A stretch of 54,711 bases of DNA from the NCBI GenBank assembly GCA_900169235.1, contig FWCC01000333.1:1-54711 (forward strand), written 5' to 3'. Both the position numbers and the translations under genes were made by a program. Positions 11,364 to 21,400 of this stretch are shown here, piece by piece. Below the pieces are notes generated by a model. It worked only from the letters and a program-made list of their open reading frames with translations, did no database searches and was not told where the DNA came from. How positions within the stretch are numbered: position 1 is the stretch's first letter; every line of letters starts with the position of its first letter. The DNA is from Zarea fungicola (taxonomy: Eukaryota; Ascomycota; Sordariomycetes; Hypocreales; Cordycipitaceae).

Positions 11364-13382
11364 ATGGCCACGGTAACTGAAGGCCCTCACTCCTCGACAT
11401 TGTCGGCAGACCGGCCTCGCGATCGCATCTCCTCCCGAATCATCCCAGTTTCGCATCCATCCCCCATCACCATGACCTCCTCATCCGGCGATGCCATGGA
11501 CGTCTCCCCGGCCCATACCCCTCCCGCCAGCAACACCTCCCCTTCAGCCCAGCCCGACTACGATGCGAAACCTGCCACCCGCTCCAACAACTCGCCGCCC
11601 CAGGAGGGCTCCTCAAGCTCCGGTAGCATGCCTGCCCCCCCGCCTTCTGCTGCCGGCGCCGCCCAGCAGCCCAAAATTGTCCAGACGGCCTTTATACACA
11701 AACTCTACAAGTCAGCTCTTCCTCCCCGTCGGCCCCAAAACTAAATCCCAGGCCGTAAAAGATGGCGACGCAGCTACTAACGTCCTCTCTAGCATGCTCG
11801 AGGACACCAGCATCCAGCATCTGATATCATGGTCCGCCACCGCTGAAAGTTTCGTCATGTCGCCTTCCGCCGACTTTTCCAAAGTCCTATCGTAAGACAC
11901 TATTCGCCCCTCGTGCGACACTCGCTTTGACGATTTGATTTTAACATTGCTTTTTCAAAGCCAATACTTCAAGCACACCAACATCTCTTCATTTGTACGA
12001 CAATTGAACATGTATGGGTTTCACAAAGGTATACCGCAACAGGCTCGCCCGCCCCGAATTGCTTCGACATGGTCTCGCTCGCACCCTGCTAACCCGACCC
12101 CCCTGCCCAGAACGAGACGTATTCCACACCGGAAACCCCGATACGACCTTGTGGGAATTCAAGCACGGAAACGGCAGTTTTAAGCGCGGCGATATTGCTG
12201 GTCTGCGAGAGATTAAGCGTCGCGCCAGCAAGCAGCTCGTGCCCAAGGAGGCCGCCTACGTCAAGGCCAGCCCCTCACAACCAGGAACCCCTGCCGAGCC
12301 CGTCCAGCTCCCCCCCGAGACCACCGACGGCAGACTGGCTCATCTGGAACACAGCATCTACGAAATCAACTCGCGATTGCACAAGAGCGAAGAGCAGACC
12401 CATTCTCTCCATGTTCGAAACCAGGCCGCCATGGATACTATAAGCCGCCTTTTGCAGTTCAACCAGGACATGTCCCGCATGTTGCAGTCGCTTCTTCCCG
12501 TGGACAGCCCATTGCATCGCGACGGTATGTATTGTGTCTGCCGACAACTGAGACCATGGAGGTGGCTAACACGATGCTGCAGTTTTGGCCGTGCAAGCCG
12601 AGGCCCAGCGCCAAGCCGAGGTGATGCGCACCTTTGAGGAGCATCCCGAAACGAGTTATTCAACATCACGATCTTACCTAGGAGCCATTGACAATGCGCC
12701 AGTCTCACCAAGGCAACTACCACAGGATGATGGCCGCCGACCAGGACAAAATACCCAGCTGCGCGGTCAACCGTCATATCGCCCATTGGTATCGTCAAAC
12801 CTAACATCAGGAAGTCGTCGATTTGGCTCCATTGGCGGCAGCAGCCCGAACCAGTCCTCACCGCTCCGTAATGCGGAGCCCGCGCCGGCGCCCGTTGCAC
12901 AGCATCTACTCTCGGCCGAACCCCCTGGCATGGGCATGGGACGGCGACATACGGCGGCTGATATTCGGGCTCACGGCTGGCAACCCAACCCGGGCCATTA
13001 CCCTTCTTCGAATCCACCATCGACGGCATGGCCATCGTCCCCCAGCCGCGTCGCGCCCGAAGACCAGCGACTCCGCGAATCGCTCTCCTCCTACTCGCTC
13101 CAAGGCGCGTCCCATGGGCATCCCCGCTCGCGGCCGACTACACCGCCTCCGCCCGCATCGAATGGCGGCAGCAATGGGCAGGATGCGTTTGCTGGCTGGG
13201 GCTGGAACTCGACGGGCAGTCGCGATGGTAAGGGACCTTTTTTTAGGGATTCCTCGGCGCCCTCCACTCGACGCGGAAGCATGGCGCATATTCTGAACCC
13301 GAGCATCATGGCTGGGAATAGATCAGACGAGGATGACGACTTTCGAGGCGACGATGACCGAAAACGGAAAAGAGTTCAATAG
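11364..13382 (+). CDS. HSF-type DNA-binding regulator, Sfl1/Mga1-like (575 aa, 4 introns)
   Basis: Exons 11364-11710, 11793-11891, 11961-12028, 12111-12524 and 12583-13382. Three of the four introns have strong branch sites (GCTACTAAC, GCTAAC, GGCTAAC); intron 2, with AACATTG, is weaker. Residues ~1-105 are S/P/T-rich. The HSF DNA-binding domain spans about 106-212 (FIHKLYNMLEDTSIQHLISW, then YFKHTNISSFVRQLNMYGFH, then the W-containing wing), and introns interrupt it. A coiled-coil-like segment at about 240-305 would serve oligomerisation. The C-terminus is disordered and ends in an acidic-then-basic patch (DDDRKRKRVQ). The form of the domain resembles the Sfl1/Mga1 branch, which controls development and stress responses, more than the classical Hsf1. 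The start at 11364 is the first ATG after a T-rich, acceptor-like sequence; an internal ATG at 11472 is an alternative. Confidence 0.9.
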
Positions 13383-14364
13383 ACTGGGCGGGGTGATGCG
13401 TTGATGAATTTCTAAATCACATTTATCTGGGCCATTACTTGATCTCATGTTTATCTGGACACTCACATTATTTGGTGACATTCATCACACATCTATCTGG
13501 ACACTTTCTTATCTGGACACTCACTTATCTGGACGACCACATTTATCCGGACAACCACAGCCGCTACTACATACTGAACAACGAATTACCTCGTATCATT
13601 TTCACACTCAAAACTGGCCTTTGAGCCACAGAACCCAAACCTGCAAGGGGTTTAATATTTTGCGCAAAACATTCAAGTTTTACTCGCCAAATTGGTGCGA
13701 GATGGGGCAAGGACCATTGATTCATTCATACTATACCTGGATTGCGATTTTTTTTTTTAACATTTGATTGGGGAGCTTAATTGTTTGGAATCCTGGCGGA
13801 TTTCCTGTTTTCCTGCTTGCTTTTTTTGTTTCGTTTATATACTAACTACACTTGCTTGGTGCGAGTACACTGGCATGGCACGTCAAAAACGGTTCCCCTT
13901 GACATGAGAAATGTTGGCTGCTGGCGGTTTTTATCTTTTGGACTTTTTCTTACATTAGTTGGGAAAATGCCAAGTTTGGACTTTATGTTTTGTACATCAT
14001 TTTTCCATTGCTTATTTATATGGACATTCTATTACAAGAAAAACTACGGCCGATTCGTTTACATGGGCAGCAACAGCATCTTTTGATCTTTTTATTTTTG
14101 ATTGGTTCAACTACTTGGTTCGACTATTTGGTTTCCTTGGAATACAGAGACGATAATTCTAAATGAGAAGAGTCTTGATTTGTGAGCATACTGGTATTCA
14201 ACGAGATAAATTGATGTGAATCTGTATTTGAGAATGAGTATGCTAACGAATTGTATTGCATGCTGTATTTATGGACGAATATGCTAACAATTGTATGTGA
14301 ATGCTGTATCTGTAAACGAGCTTGCTAACAAATTGTATGTGAATATATCTTGCTTTTTTTCTAA
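13383..14364. other. AT-rich intergenic DNA with a minisatellite
   Basis: No supported gene. It separates the 3' ends of two convergent genes. The left 180 bp carries a degenerate minisatellite (listed separately), and the rest is T-rich. Variants of a TGCTAACAAATTGTATGTGAAT-like phrase recur three times at about 14230-14345. Confidence 0.5.
13420..13560. repeat. Degenerate minisatellite around TTATCTGGACACTCAC
   Basis: At least six imperfect copies of (T)TATCTGGACAC with a variable TCAC tail lie just downstream of the HSF-gene stop codon, probably in its 3' UTR. Confidence 0.75.
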
Positions 14365-15036
14365 TCATGCCTTGGCTCTTTTCTTTTTATTCTTGTTTCG
14401 CTTCCTCGTACTTGTACTTGTAGTAGTGGTAGTGGTAGTAGGCGGTTCTTGTGATTGTTGCTGCTGCTGCTTCAAGAGGGATGACGACGTGTCTGTTGTC
14501 TCGTGCATCTCTGCATCGTCCTCTACGGCCGCCGTGCTTGCATCTGCCCCGTCCGCATCATCATGCCCTTGGTTCTTGTCCTCCTCCACCTCGTGGGTTT
14601 GCTCCCTCCTCGGCCGCTTTCTCTTCCCCAGCGCGCTCCGCCCCAAATCCTCATCCTCGCTCTCTTCCTGCTGCTTCTGCTTCATCTTCATCTTCTGCTG
14701 CTGTAGCTGCTTTCGATCGGCGACAATCTGCGCCCCGCGTTTGCCCAGGATGCGGCCCCTTAGCTCTCGATCGTTCTTGTCGGTCGTCGCGGACGCTGTC
14801 GGTGCTGTGTAGCCGACACCCTCATTGGGACGGTTGTTGTTCTTGAAGAGCTCCTCGTCGTCCCGGTCGGCCTGCGTGTTGTGCGGCGAGTCTGTGGTGG
14901 TGGCACGTTTCGAGGCAGATTTTGACAATGACGGGTTGAGAGTCTTGAGCATGGAGGATTGCGCGGAAAGCAGGAGGGATATTCGGTTGGAGAGGGCCGC
15001 GTAGTTGGCGGCCACGGGGAGGGGATCGGGTGCCAT
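14365..15036 (-). CDS. Basic, low-complexity nuclear-type protein (223 aa)
   Basis: An intronless minus-strand frame starting at MAPDPLPVAANYAALSNRI. Residues ~10-40 could form a helix (ISLLLSAQSSMLKTLNP). A short ordered-looking motif, DRELRGRILGKRG, follows near residue 90. The rest is low complexity: a Q/K/M-rich stretch, acidic patches, a basic cluster KRKRPRR (a plausible nuclear localisation signal), a Q run, a seven-residue T run, and a lysine-rich C-terminus. The arrangement resembles small conserved fungal nuclear proteins of unknown function; I cannot name the family securely. Its coding quality is supported by the single long frame and by a shape that is more than repeat alone. A frame on the opposite strand is a shadow of its repeats. 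Confidence 0.65.
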   Translation of the reverse strand: MAPDPLPVAANYAALSNRISLLLSAQSSMLKTLNPSLSKSASKRATTTDSPHNTQADRDDEELFKNNNRPNEGVGYTAPTASATTDKNDRELRGRILGKRGAQIVADRKQLQQQKMKMKQKQQEESEDEDLGRSALGKRKRPRREQTHEVEEDKNQGHDDADGADASTAAVEDDAEMHETTDTSSSLLKQQQQQSQEPPTTTTTTTSTSTRKRNKNKKKRAKA

Positions 15037-16873
15037 GATTGATGTTTTCGCGATGGGAGTGTCGCGATGGGAGTGGACGGAACTGAGCTCGCCGGTAAAG
15101 GAGCCGTAGTAGAGAGCCTGGATGGTGAGTCGCGCGGTTTTTTTGGTTTTTTTCCTTGGCCGGGACGTAGTGATTCCCAGAGGCGTTCAATTTGTTTGCG
15201 ACAAGTTGTCGGTGGTGGTATGGCGTGTTTGTCTGAAGATTGGAGATTTGGGGTTTGGGGAAAAAAGTTTAGAGTGACAGTTGAAAGTGGGCGCCTCTTC
15301 TCCCCCACGCCTGGGGATAATGGTGTCGGAGCCACCCATCTTGTACATTTCCATGGACTGGGAAGGCTGCCACTTTGTTTTGTATCTTCTTGTTCTTTAT
15401 TTCACTTCTTGCTCATTTTCTTTTTATTTTTTACTTGGCTTCACTTCCGACAAAATTACGGGTGACAATGGTGTGTGCTTTCCCCTGGTCATTCCGACTT
15501 GACCAGCTTCAGGTGAGCAATGCAATGGGGCCATGTCCCTGATATAGCTCTGCGATCTGCACATAAAGTCTTCATTAGCTAGCCTGCACGACTGTTCTTA
15601 CACGACTTGTACATGCCTGGTTCGCTGATTGAACTTTGGAGCCTGATTCCAATGCCGGTGGGCTCCTTCGTTATACCGACGAAACCTCCAGGGTAGCTTA
15701 GATCCTGGCTTATGGCATTAATGCCATGAAAGCATCGTCTTTATTGAATAATACAGCTCGTGGATGTCGCTCCGGGCGCTTGGTTTTTCTCCATTCATGT
15801 CAAAAAAAGTTTTGATTTCAAGTAGTTCTGTACAGCGGCTTTAAGATCGGCGGCAGTGCAGCAGGTGTGAATATCCATTGCGGGCGTGTCTCAGTGCGCA
15901 AAGGATACGCAGAGACCTCCTCTTTGGTGTCGATGCCTTGGACCATCTGGGACGTGCAATTCTGTTGCGCATTTGTGCGATTGGGAATATTCCTTTTTTT
16001 CTTTTTTGAGTGTTTGCCTGGTGTAGAGGGTCGCTCGTCATCGACTTGCAATGGATCACCGTGGATCGAATGCCGCAAGTCTTGTGCTGTATTACACTTC
16101 TGCAAGCTGATAATTATTTTCGCGATATCCCCTGATATATCCGCTTGTGAGAAATCCTATGCTCTCACAGAAAAAAGAAATACCAAAGTGCGCATGTGCC
16201 AAGTCCCCAACCTACCGACGGCTGTGAACGCGATGCAACATCAACTAGTGAATACGAGAATCTAGATTGGGCAACAAAGCCCCGCGATCGCCCCCACCCC
16301 GGGTCAAAAGGATATAAAAAGTCTTCATATAGCCGTCGTAGATGCAGAGCACGGGCTGGACGACTAACTAACTCGTATACAAAAACATCACGCGGTGGGT
16401 GGGGGACTTGGCAATGTCTCTTGACAGCAGCATAGCGTAGCATTTCGCCTCAAGGCCAAGCCCGGTATACGAGAGCTGCGCAATCAGTGTCTCGATTTTC
16501 ATATAGAGAGCCTTTGATGCAATGCCACGTAAGGTTGCAGTGAGACTCGTATCAGGGTAAGCTACTTTGGCATCAAAGCGTCACCAGCCTCTCCGCAGCA
16601 GCAAGGGAGAATACGGATCTGCCCTGCAGACGGACGACCCGAGCCTTGACCTGCCACTGTATTTTTTTCTTTTCTCTTCGTTCTCGAAAAAGTATAAGTA
16701 GTCCAAGTCTTTGCCTGGAAAATGGAAACTTGGCCACACAAACATTTTGCTGGATAATTTGCCACTTATAAACGTATTACACTTCTGCATCATCATACCT
16801 GCCCTTCTGAGCTTTCTCTTAAAAGCTAAATCAAGGAAAAGAAGAACAAAATAATAATTTCAAATCACCGAAA
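15037..16873. other. Divergent intergenic region
   Basis: No supported gene. It contains the promoters of the minus-strand gene to the left and the secreted-protein gene to the right, and a perfect 16-bp palindrome at 15712-15727. Short frames on both strands show no domain. Confidence 0.5.
16764..16773 (+). promoter_or_regulatory. TATA-type element of the secreted-protein gene
   Basis: CTTATAAACG lies about 105 bp upstream of the ATG at 16874. This spacing allows a transcription start around 16795-16810 and a short leader. Confidence 0.45.
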
Positions 16874-17320
16874 ATGCAAATCACCACATTCTTGACTGCG
16901 GCCCTGGCCACCGCCCTCACCGTCTCCGCCGCACCCACGACGGAGGCCAAGTCCATGATGGCCACCAACACGCCCCAATGGATCATCCAGGGCGTCAAGC
17001 GCGTCTGCAACGCCGCCGACACCAGCTGCACCTGGACCTTTGCCATCAACAACCAGATCAACACGCCCACGGGCGTCAGCTACGTCGTCACAGCCAAGAA
17101 CGGCAAGAGCGCGTCGCTCTCGGACGGCGGCCCCTCCAACTTTGGCGACTACACCATCACCTCGGGCGTCAGCACCCAGTTCGTGGAACCCTTTACCACG
17201 TTTGCCGTCGTCGACAACAGGAAGAGGCTGATTGCCTGGCCCGCCTACAACGAGCCCCAGGTCCGGGGCGGCCGGACCGTCTCGCCGGACCAGTCGTACG
17301 CTCCTCAGTCGCTGCCTTGA
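16874..17320 (+). CDS. Small secreted protein (148 aa)
   Basis: Intronless. A clear N-terminal signal peptide (MQITTFLTAALATALTVSAA) is followed by a mature part of about 128 residues rich in T, N, S and A. It has only two cysteines (VCNAADTSC), which could form one disulfide. The segment with WIIQGVKRVC and CTWTFAINN alternates polar and hydrophobic residues as in beta strands. Its codons are GC-rich at third positions, unlike the AT-rich flanks, which supports real coding. It belongs to the broad class of small secreted fungal proteins; function unknown. It is convergent with the micro-exon gene 1.1 kb to the right. Confidence 0.85.
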   Translation: MQITTFLTAALATALTVSAAPTTEAKSMMATNTPQWIIQGVKRVCNAADTSCTWTFAINNQINTPTGVSYVVTAKNGKSASLSDGGPSNFGDYTITSGVSTQFVEPFTTFAVVDNRKRLIAWPAYNEPQVRGGRTVSPDQSYAPQSLP

Positions 17321-18410
17321 ATTGGCGGAACATTTTGTTGGGGTTTCTATGGGCCAGAGGTTACATATTTATTGTTTTCAAATAAAATCAGATTTTGTAG
17401 ATTAATACTGCGCTAGAAGCATTTTGCGTCACTGGTGACAGGCATGTGTAGAGAGACTCTCATACTTGGCTTTCCTCTTGTTCAATTTTAATTGTCTTCT
17501 TTCCATCTTGCTTTGCGTAGAATTTGGCTTTTAGCCAGCACTGGGAACATGAGACAGTTTCAAAACGGCGCCGTAGGAGATGAAGAAAGTTGGGTCACCC
17601 TTGCCTGGTATTATCCGCCTTCTATTATCATCTCAATTATTTATAAAAATATTTGTAGTTATTTCTCGCTATTTCTAGTTTTAATACTTCTCTCTATCTC
17701 TCTATCTATATATTTTCCCATTTCTTCCTTTCTTTTTCCTTTTCTTTTTCGTTCTTCGTTTCTTTTCTGGTCTTCATCGATGCTTGCGGTTCTTGTCGGT
17801 GCGGTGGTACGTAATTCATTGTACTTGAACGAGGGCTGATTCTCAAAGGATCGGAATGATTTGTGGCAGCAGGAGATCAATGATTGTAGTTTAAGGGCAT
17901 CAAATAAAAAAAATCCAATTGATTACTGTGCCCTCCAGAGAATCACCAAAAGCGGCCTCAGCTCCCCTCTGCTCTCACGCTCTGATTGAGAAAGCACCGG
18001 CAAAGGTACTAAAAGCGAGTCGCTTTCCACACTAAACTTCCATAAAACCTCCCCAATCCTTCTAGAAAAACACAAGACGCCACTGATCTTGAACCAGATC
18101 CAACTCTTTCCATGTCAACCAGTCGTCTCTGGGCGACCAAGCTGCCAGGAGTATGCGCACCGGCTGAAGGGACCCATCAGCAACAAAGAAAGCGTAGGTA
18201 GACTGTTTTCATAGCAAAGAGAAAAATTACGTACACGCGTGTGATTGTATCCTCGACTGTCATTGAAAGGGCCCGGGAGGGCGGAGTCGGGGTCGCATCG
18301 GCGTCGGGCACCGTGTTTGTTTCGGTCTTTGAACTTTGTTGGACAATGAAACCCTTAATCAAGTCGCTCCCGAGGTCGCTTCAGGCCGGGAGAGGTAATA
18401 GGCAACTTAC
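17321..18410. other. Intergenic DNA between convergent genes
   Basis: AT-rich 3' flanks. It includes T/C-rich low-complexity DNA (about 17640-17770) and the presumed 3' UTR of the micro-exon gene (below 18411). No gene is supported. Confidence 0.5.
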
Positions 18411-21400
18411 TTAATGCTTTCTCACTTGTTAATCTATCGGCCAATGTGACGGTGTGATGGGACTTACTGGCTAGAGTTGTTTTTGTCCGTAAGTATGGCG
18501 GCTCTGCATCGGTAAACACATCACGGCGAACTCACTCTCTATACCGATGATTTTCCTCGTCAGCTGCGAGTATTGTAGTTCGTCGTGGGCAGAGACACTC
18601 ACCTTCTATACCGATGGTTTTCTCGTCAGCTGCGAATATTGTAGTTCTTCGTGGGCAGATACACTCACCGGCTTTGATAGCGTGCTGGCGTTAGTATGCT
18701 ACCGATATGGATGTATTACTCTCCGCTTGTGCGTAAACACTTACAAACTGTTACCAAGAGAACCTATTAGCCTAGCATATATCATAGAGGGGCGGTTCTC
18801 AGGAAAAAAGCTTACAAACTGTGCCAGGATTTATCGCTACGTCAGCCGACGACTCCCCATACAATCTGCGCTTGTGTGTAAAAGCTTACCGGCTGTTACC
18901 AAGAGAATCCATTAGCCTAGAATATACCATAGAGGGGCGGCTCTCAGGAAACAAGCTTACCAACTGTGCCAGATTTTATCGCTACGTCAGCCGACGACTC
19001 CCCATACAATCTGCGCTTGTTCGTAAACACTTACCGACTGTTGCCAAGAGAATCTATTAGCCTAGAATATATCATAGAGGGGCGGTTCTCAGGAAAAAAG
19101 CTTACATTCTGTGCCAGATTTTATCGCTACGTTAGCCGACGACTAGCTCTACACTCTGCGCTTGTGCGTAAACACTTACCCCCTATTACCAAGAGAATCT
19201 ATTAGCCTAGAATATACAATAGAGGGGCGTCTCTCATGAAGGAAGCTTACCAACTGTGCCAGAATTTCAACGCTACGTTAGCCGCGACTGCCCATCCACA
19301 CCTTCGGGATTCCAGGCAGTAAACATACCACCTGCGTCACGAAATTTTGTCAGCAAACTCTCTGGCACGCTTCTCCAAGAGGGATAGTATATGACTTACC
19401 GTCTATAGTCCCAGAGATATGTTAGTGGCCTGACCGTAAGTGGATCATTGAATATCCCTGGGAGAACGTACGGCCTATAGTCCGCGATCATGATTAGCAT
19501 TTAAACGAATCGGTCGTAGCATGACTTGATGTAAAAGGAGGAGAAACTTACAAACTGTAATGCACAAATATTGGTTAGAAAATGAGAGATGTTTTGAATC
19601 TCATCAGTGCGATCAGGTTCTAACTCACGTCCTATAGTTGCCAGACTTGTTAGTTTTCTGCCGGAGGACGACCCTGGTAGGATGGGAAACATTGTCTCTT
19701 ACTCCCTATCGCCGCATATTATTAGTAAAAGGCTAGGCATGCGTCATCATAGATTTCATAAATGGTCTTACAAGCTGCGGTAAATGCCTTGTTAGGTCGT
19801 GGTCAAGCTCTTGGTTTCCGGCAAGTCCGACTTACAACCTGCGAAGTCAACCGTATTAGTATATCCTCTAGCTAAATCCTGGTGAATTCAAGACTATGAG
19901 CTTACATCCTGTATATCCCACAGCTGTCAGTGTGTACGGCGGGAGAAGAAGCTGTAATGTCTGAAACGTACGTGCTACAGATGCCCGTTAACATCGTGAA
20001 TTATTGGCCGTTAGCTGTGTGGTTCAATACTTACAAACTGTACATGTTGCGTTGGTTAAAATTTGAATTATAGTTAGTTTTTGTTTCATAACTTACGCCC
20101 TAAAGGTAAATCGTTAGCTGGAGAAGTGGATTGCTTTGTCCCAGAGCTCAGAGGGCAACATACCGTCTGCAATGACCACGTTGTCAGTGTGTCGCTAGAA
20201 GTCAGCTCAGGGTGGATGCCAATTTACATACTGTATCCATAACCTTGGTTAGCATATTCATGTAAATCCAGCATGTCAAGGGCTGCAGAGCAACACTCAC
20301 AACCTATGGTACGCGATTAATTCAACTATTGGTAAGAGTTACCACGCTCGCAAAGTAGCGACAAACTTACACCCTGCGATCGCGGTTAGCATTAGTATTT
20401 TTGTACCTAGCCAGAGGAACCCAGGGAACCTTACAATCTGTACGCGCGTATTTGTATCAGCAAACCTATCTCCAAGCCTCAGCCCGGACGTAGGGCAAAA
20501 CCTACCGCCTGTGGTGAAAACCTTATTAGTCTGGCGTCATCAACCAATTGTCGGAGGAGAAAGCACTCACAATCTATTATCACGGCCATCAGCATGATCC
20601 TTTTTTGTAGATATTTAGAATCAGTTGAGGTACTTACTCCCTATAATGGCAATGATTAGTAGCTTTCCCTTTCGCTAGGGAATATGTCAGACTTGCCTTC
20701 TGCAGTAGCCAGCTCTGTTAGCACATGTAAAAGTTTCCATGTTGTTCGAAGCATCAAGAAATATCTTACGAGCTATAGAGAGTCAGTAGGCCGATATCAA
20801 ATGTTTTTCTGCGTTTTGAAAAAAAGCTCACAATCTATAGTCACTTGTGTTACTAAGGCACTATCAATGGTAGTGAAAAGTTGAAGAGCTTACTCCCTGT
20901 TATCACATGTCTGTTAACAATCGCTCTGATATGTAGTTGAGAGATTAGGCGACTCACGTGCTGCAGTAATCGAGATTGTTAGAATGTCGTTATTGCTCCC
21001 CTTCACCTCGCCCAGAGGGTATAGACTCTGTGAAGTCACGTACGAGCTGCGATTAGGAGTGGTATGATTAGTTTTGGAAGCACAGAATGTCGAGTGGGCA
21101 CCTAAGAAGCAACTTACAACCTATCCTTGTTAACATCAACAAGTTTGTAGAATCATTGATAAATCTTACACCCTGAATTTGCGCCTTCATTAGCATGCCG
21201 TAACTAGTTGCTCCACAAGAGACGGGGCGCAAACTTACAATCTGGCATGGCATGCCTCATTAACCTTTGTATAACCTATTATTTTGGCTAGAGCCATAAT
21301 CAAGAACATACAGGCTGAATTCCCCAGCTGTGGTTAGCATTTTGCCTTTTGGTACGAACGAATGAATGGAAAAGAAACGTACCAGCTACGATTACAATTC

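Noticed and set aside
11018..11380. 120-codon frame upstream of the HSF-domain gene as an extra exon
   Set aside because: C-rich, without domain, and no good donor joins it to the ATG at 11364; better explained as 5' UTR.
12101..13309. Minus-strand frames opposite the HSF-domain gene, up to 225 codons
   Set aside because: They overlap a well-supported spliced gene and contain no domain.
18547..19205. Repeated plus-strand frames (YRYVSRRLPIQSALV-type repeats)
   Set aside because: They come from the 145-bp duplications, which on the other strand are introns with conserved splice signals; the frames break at the ends of the duplication and have no start context.
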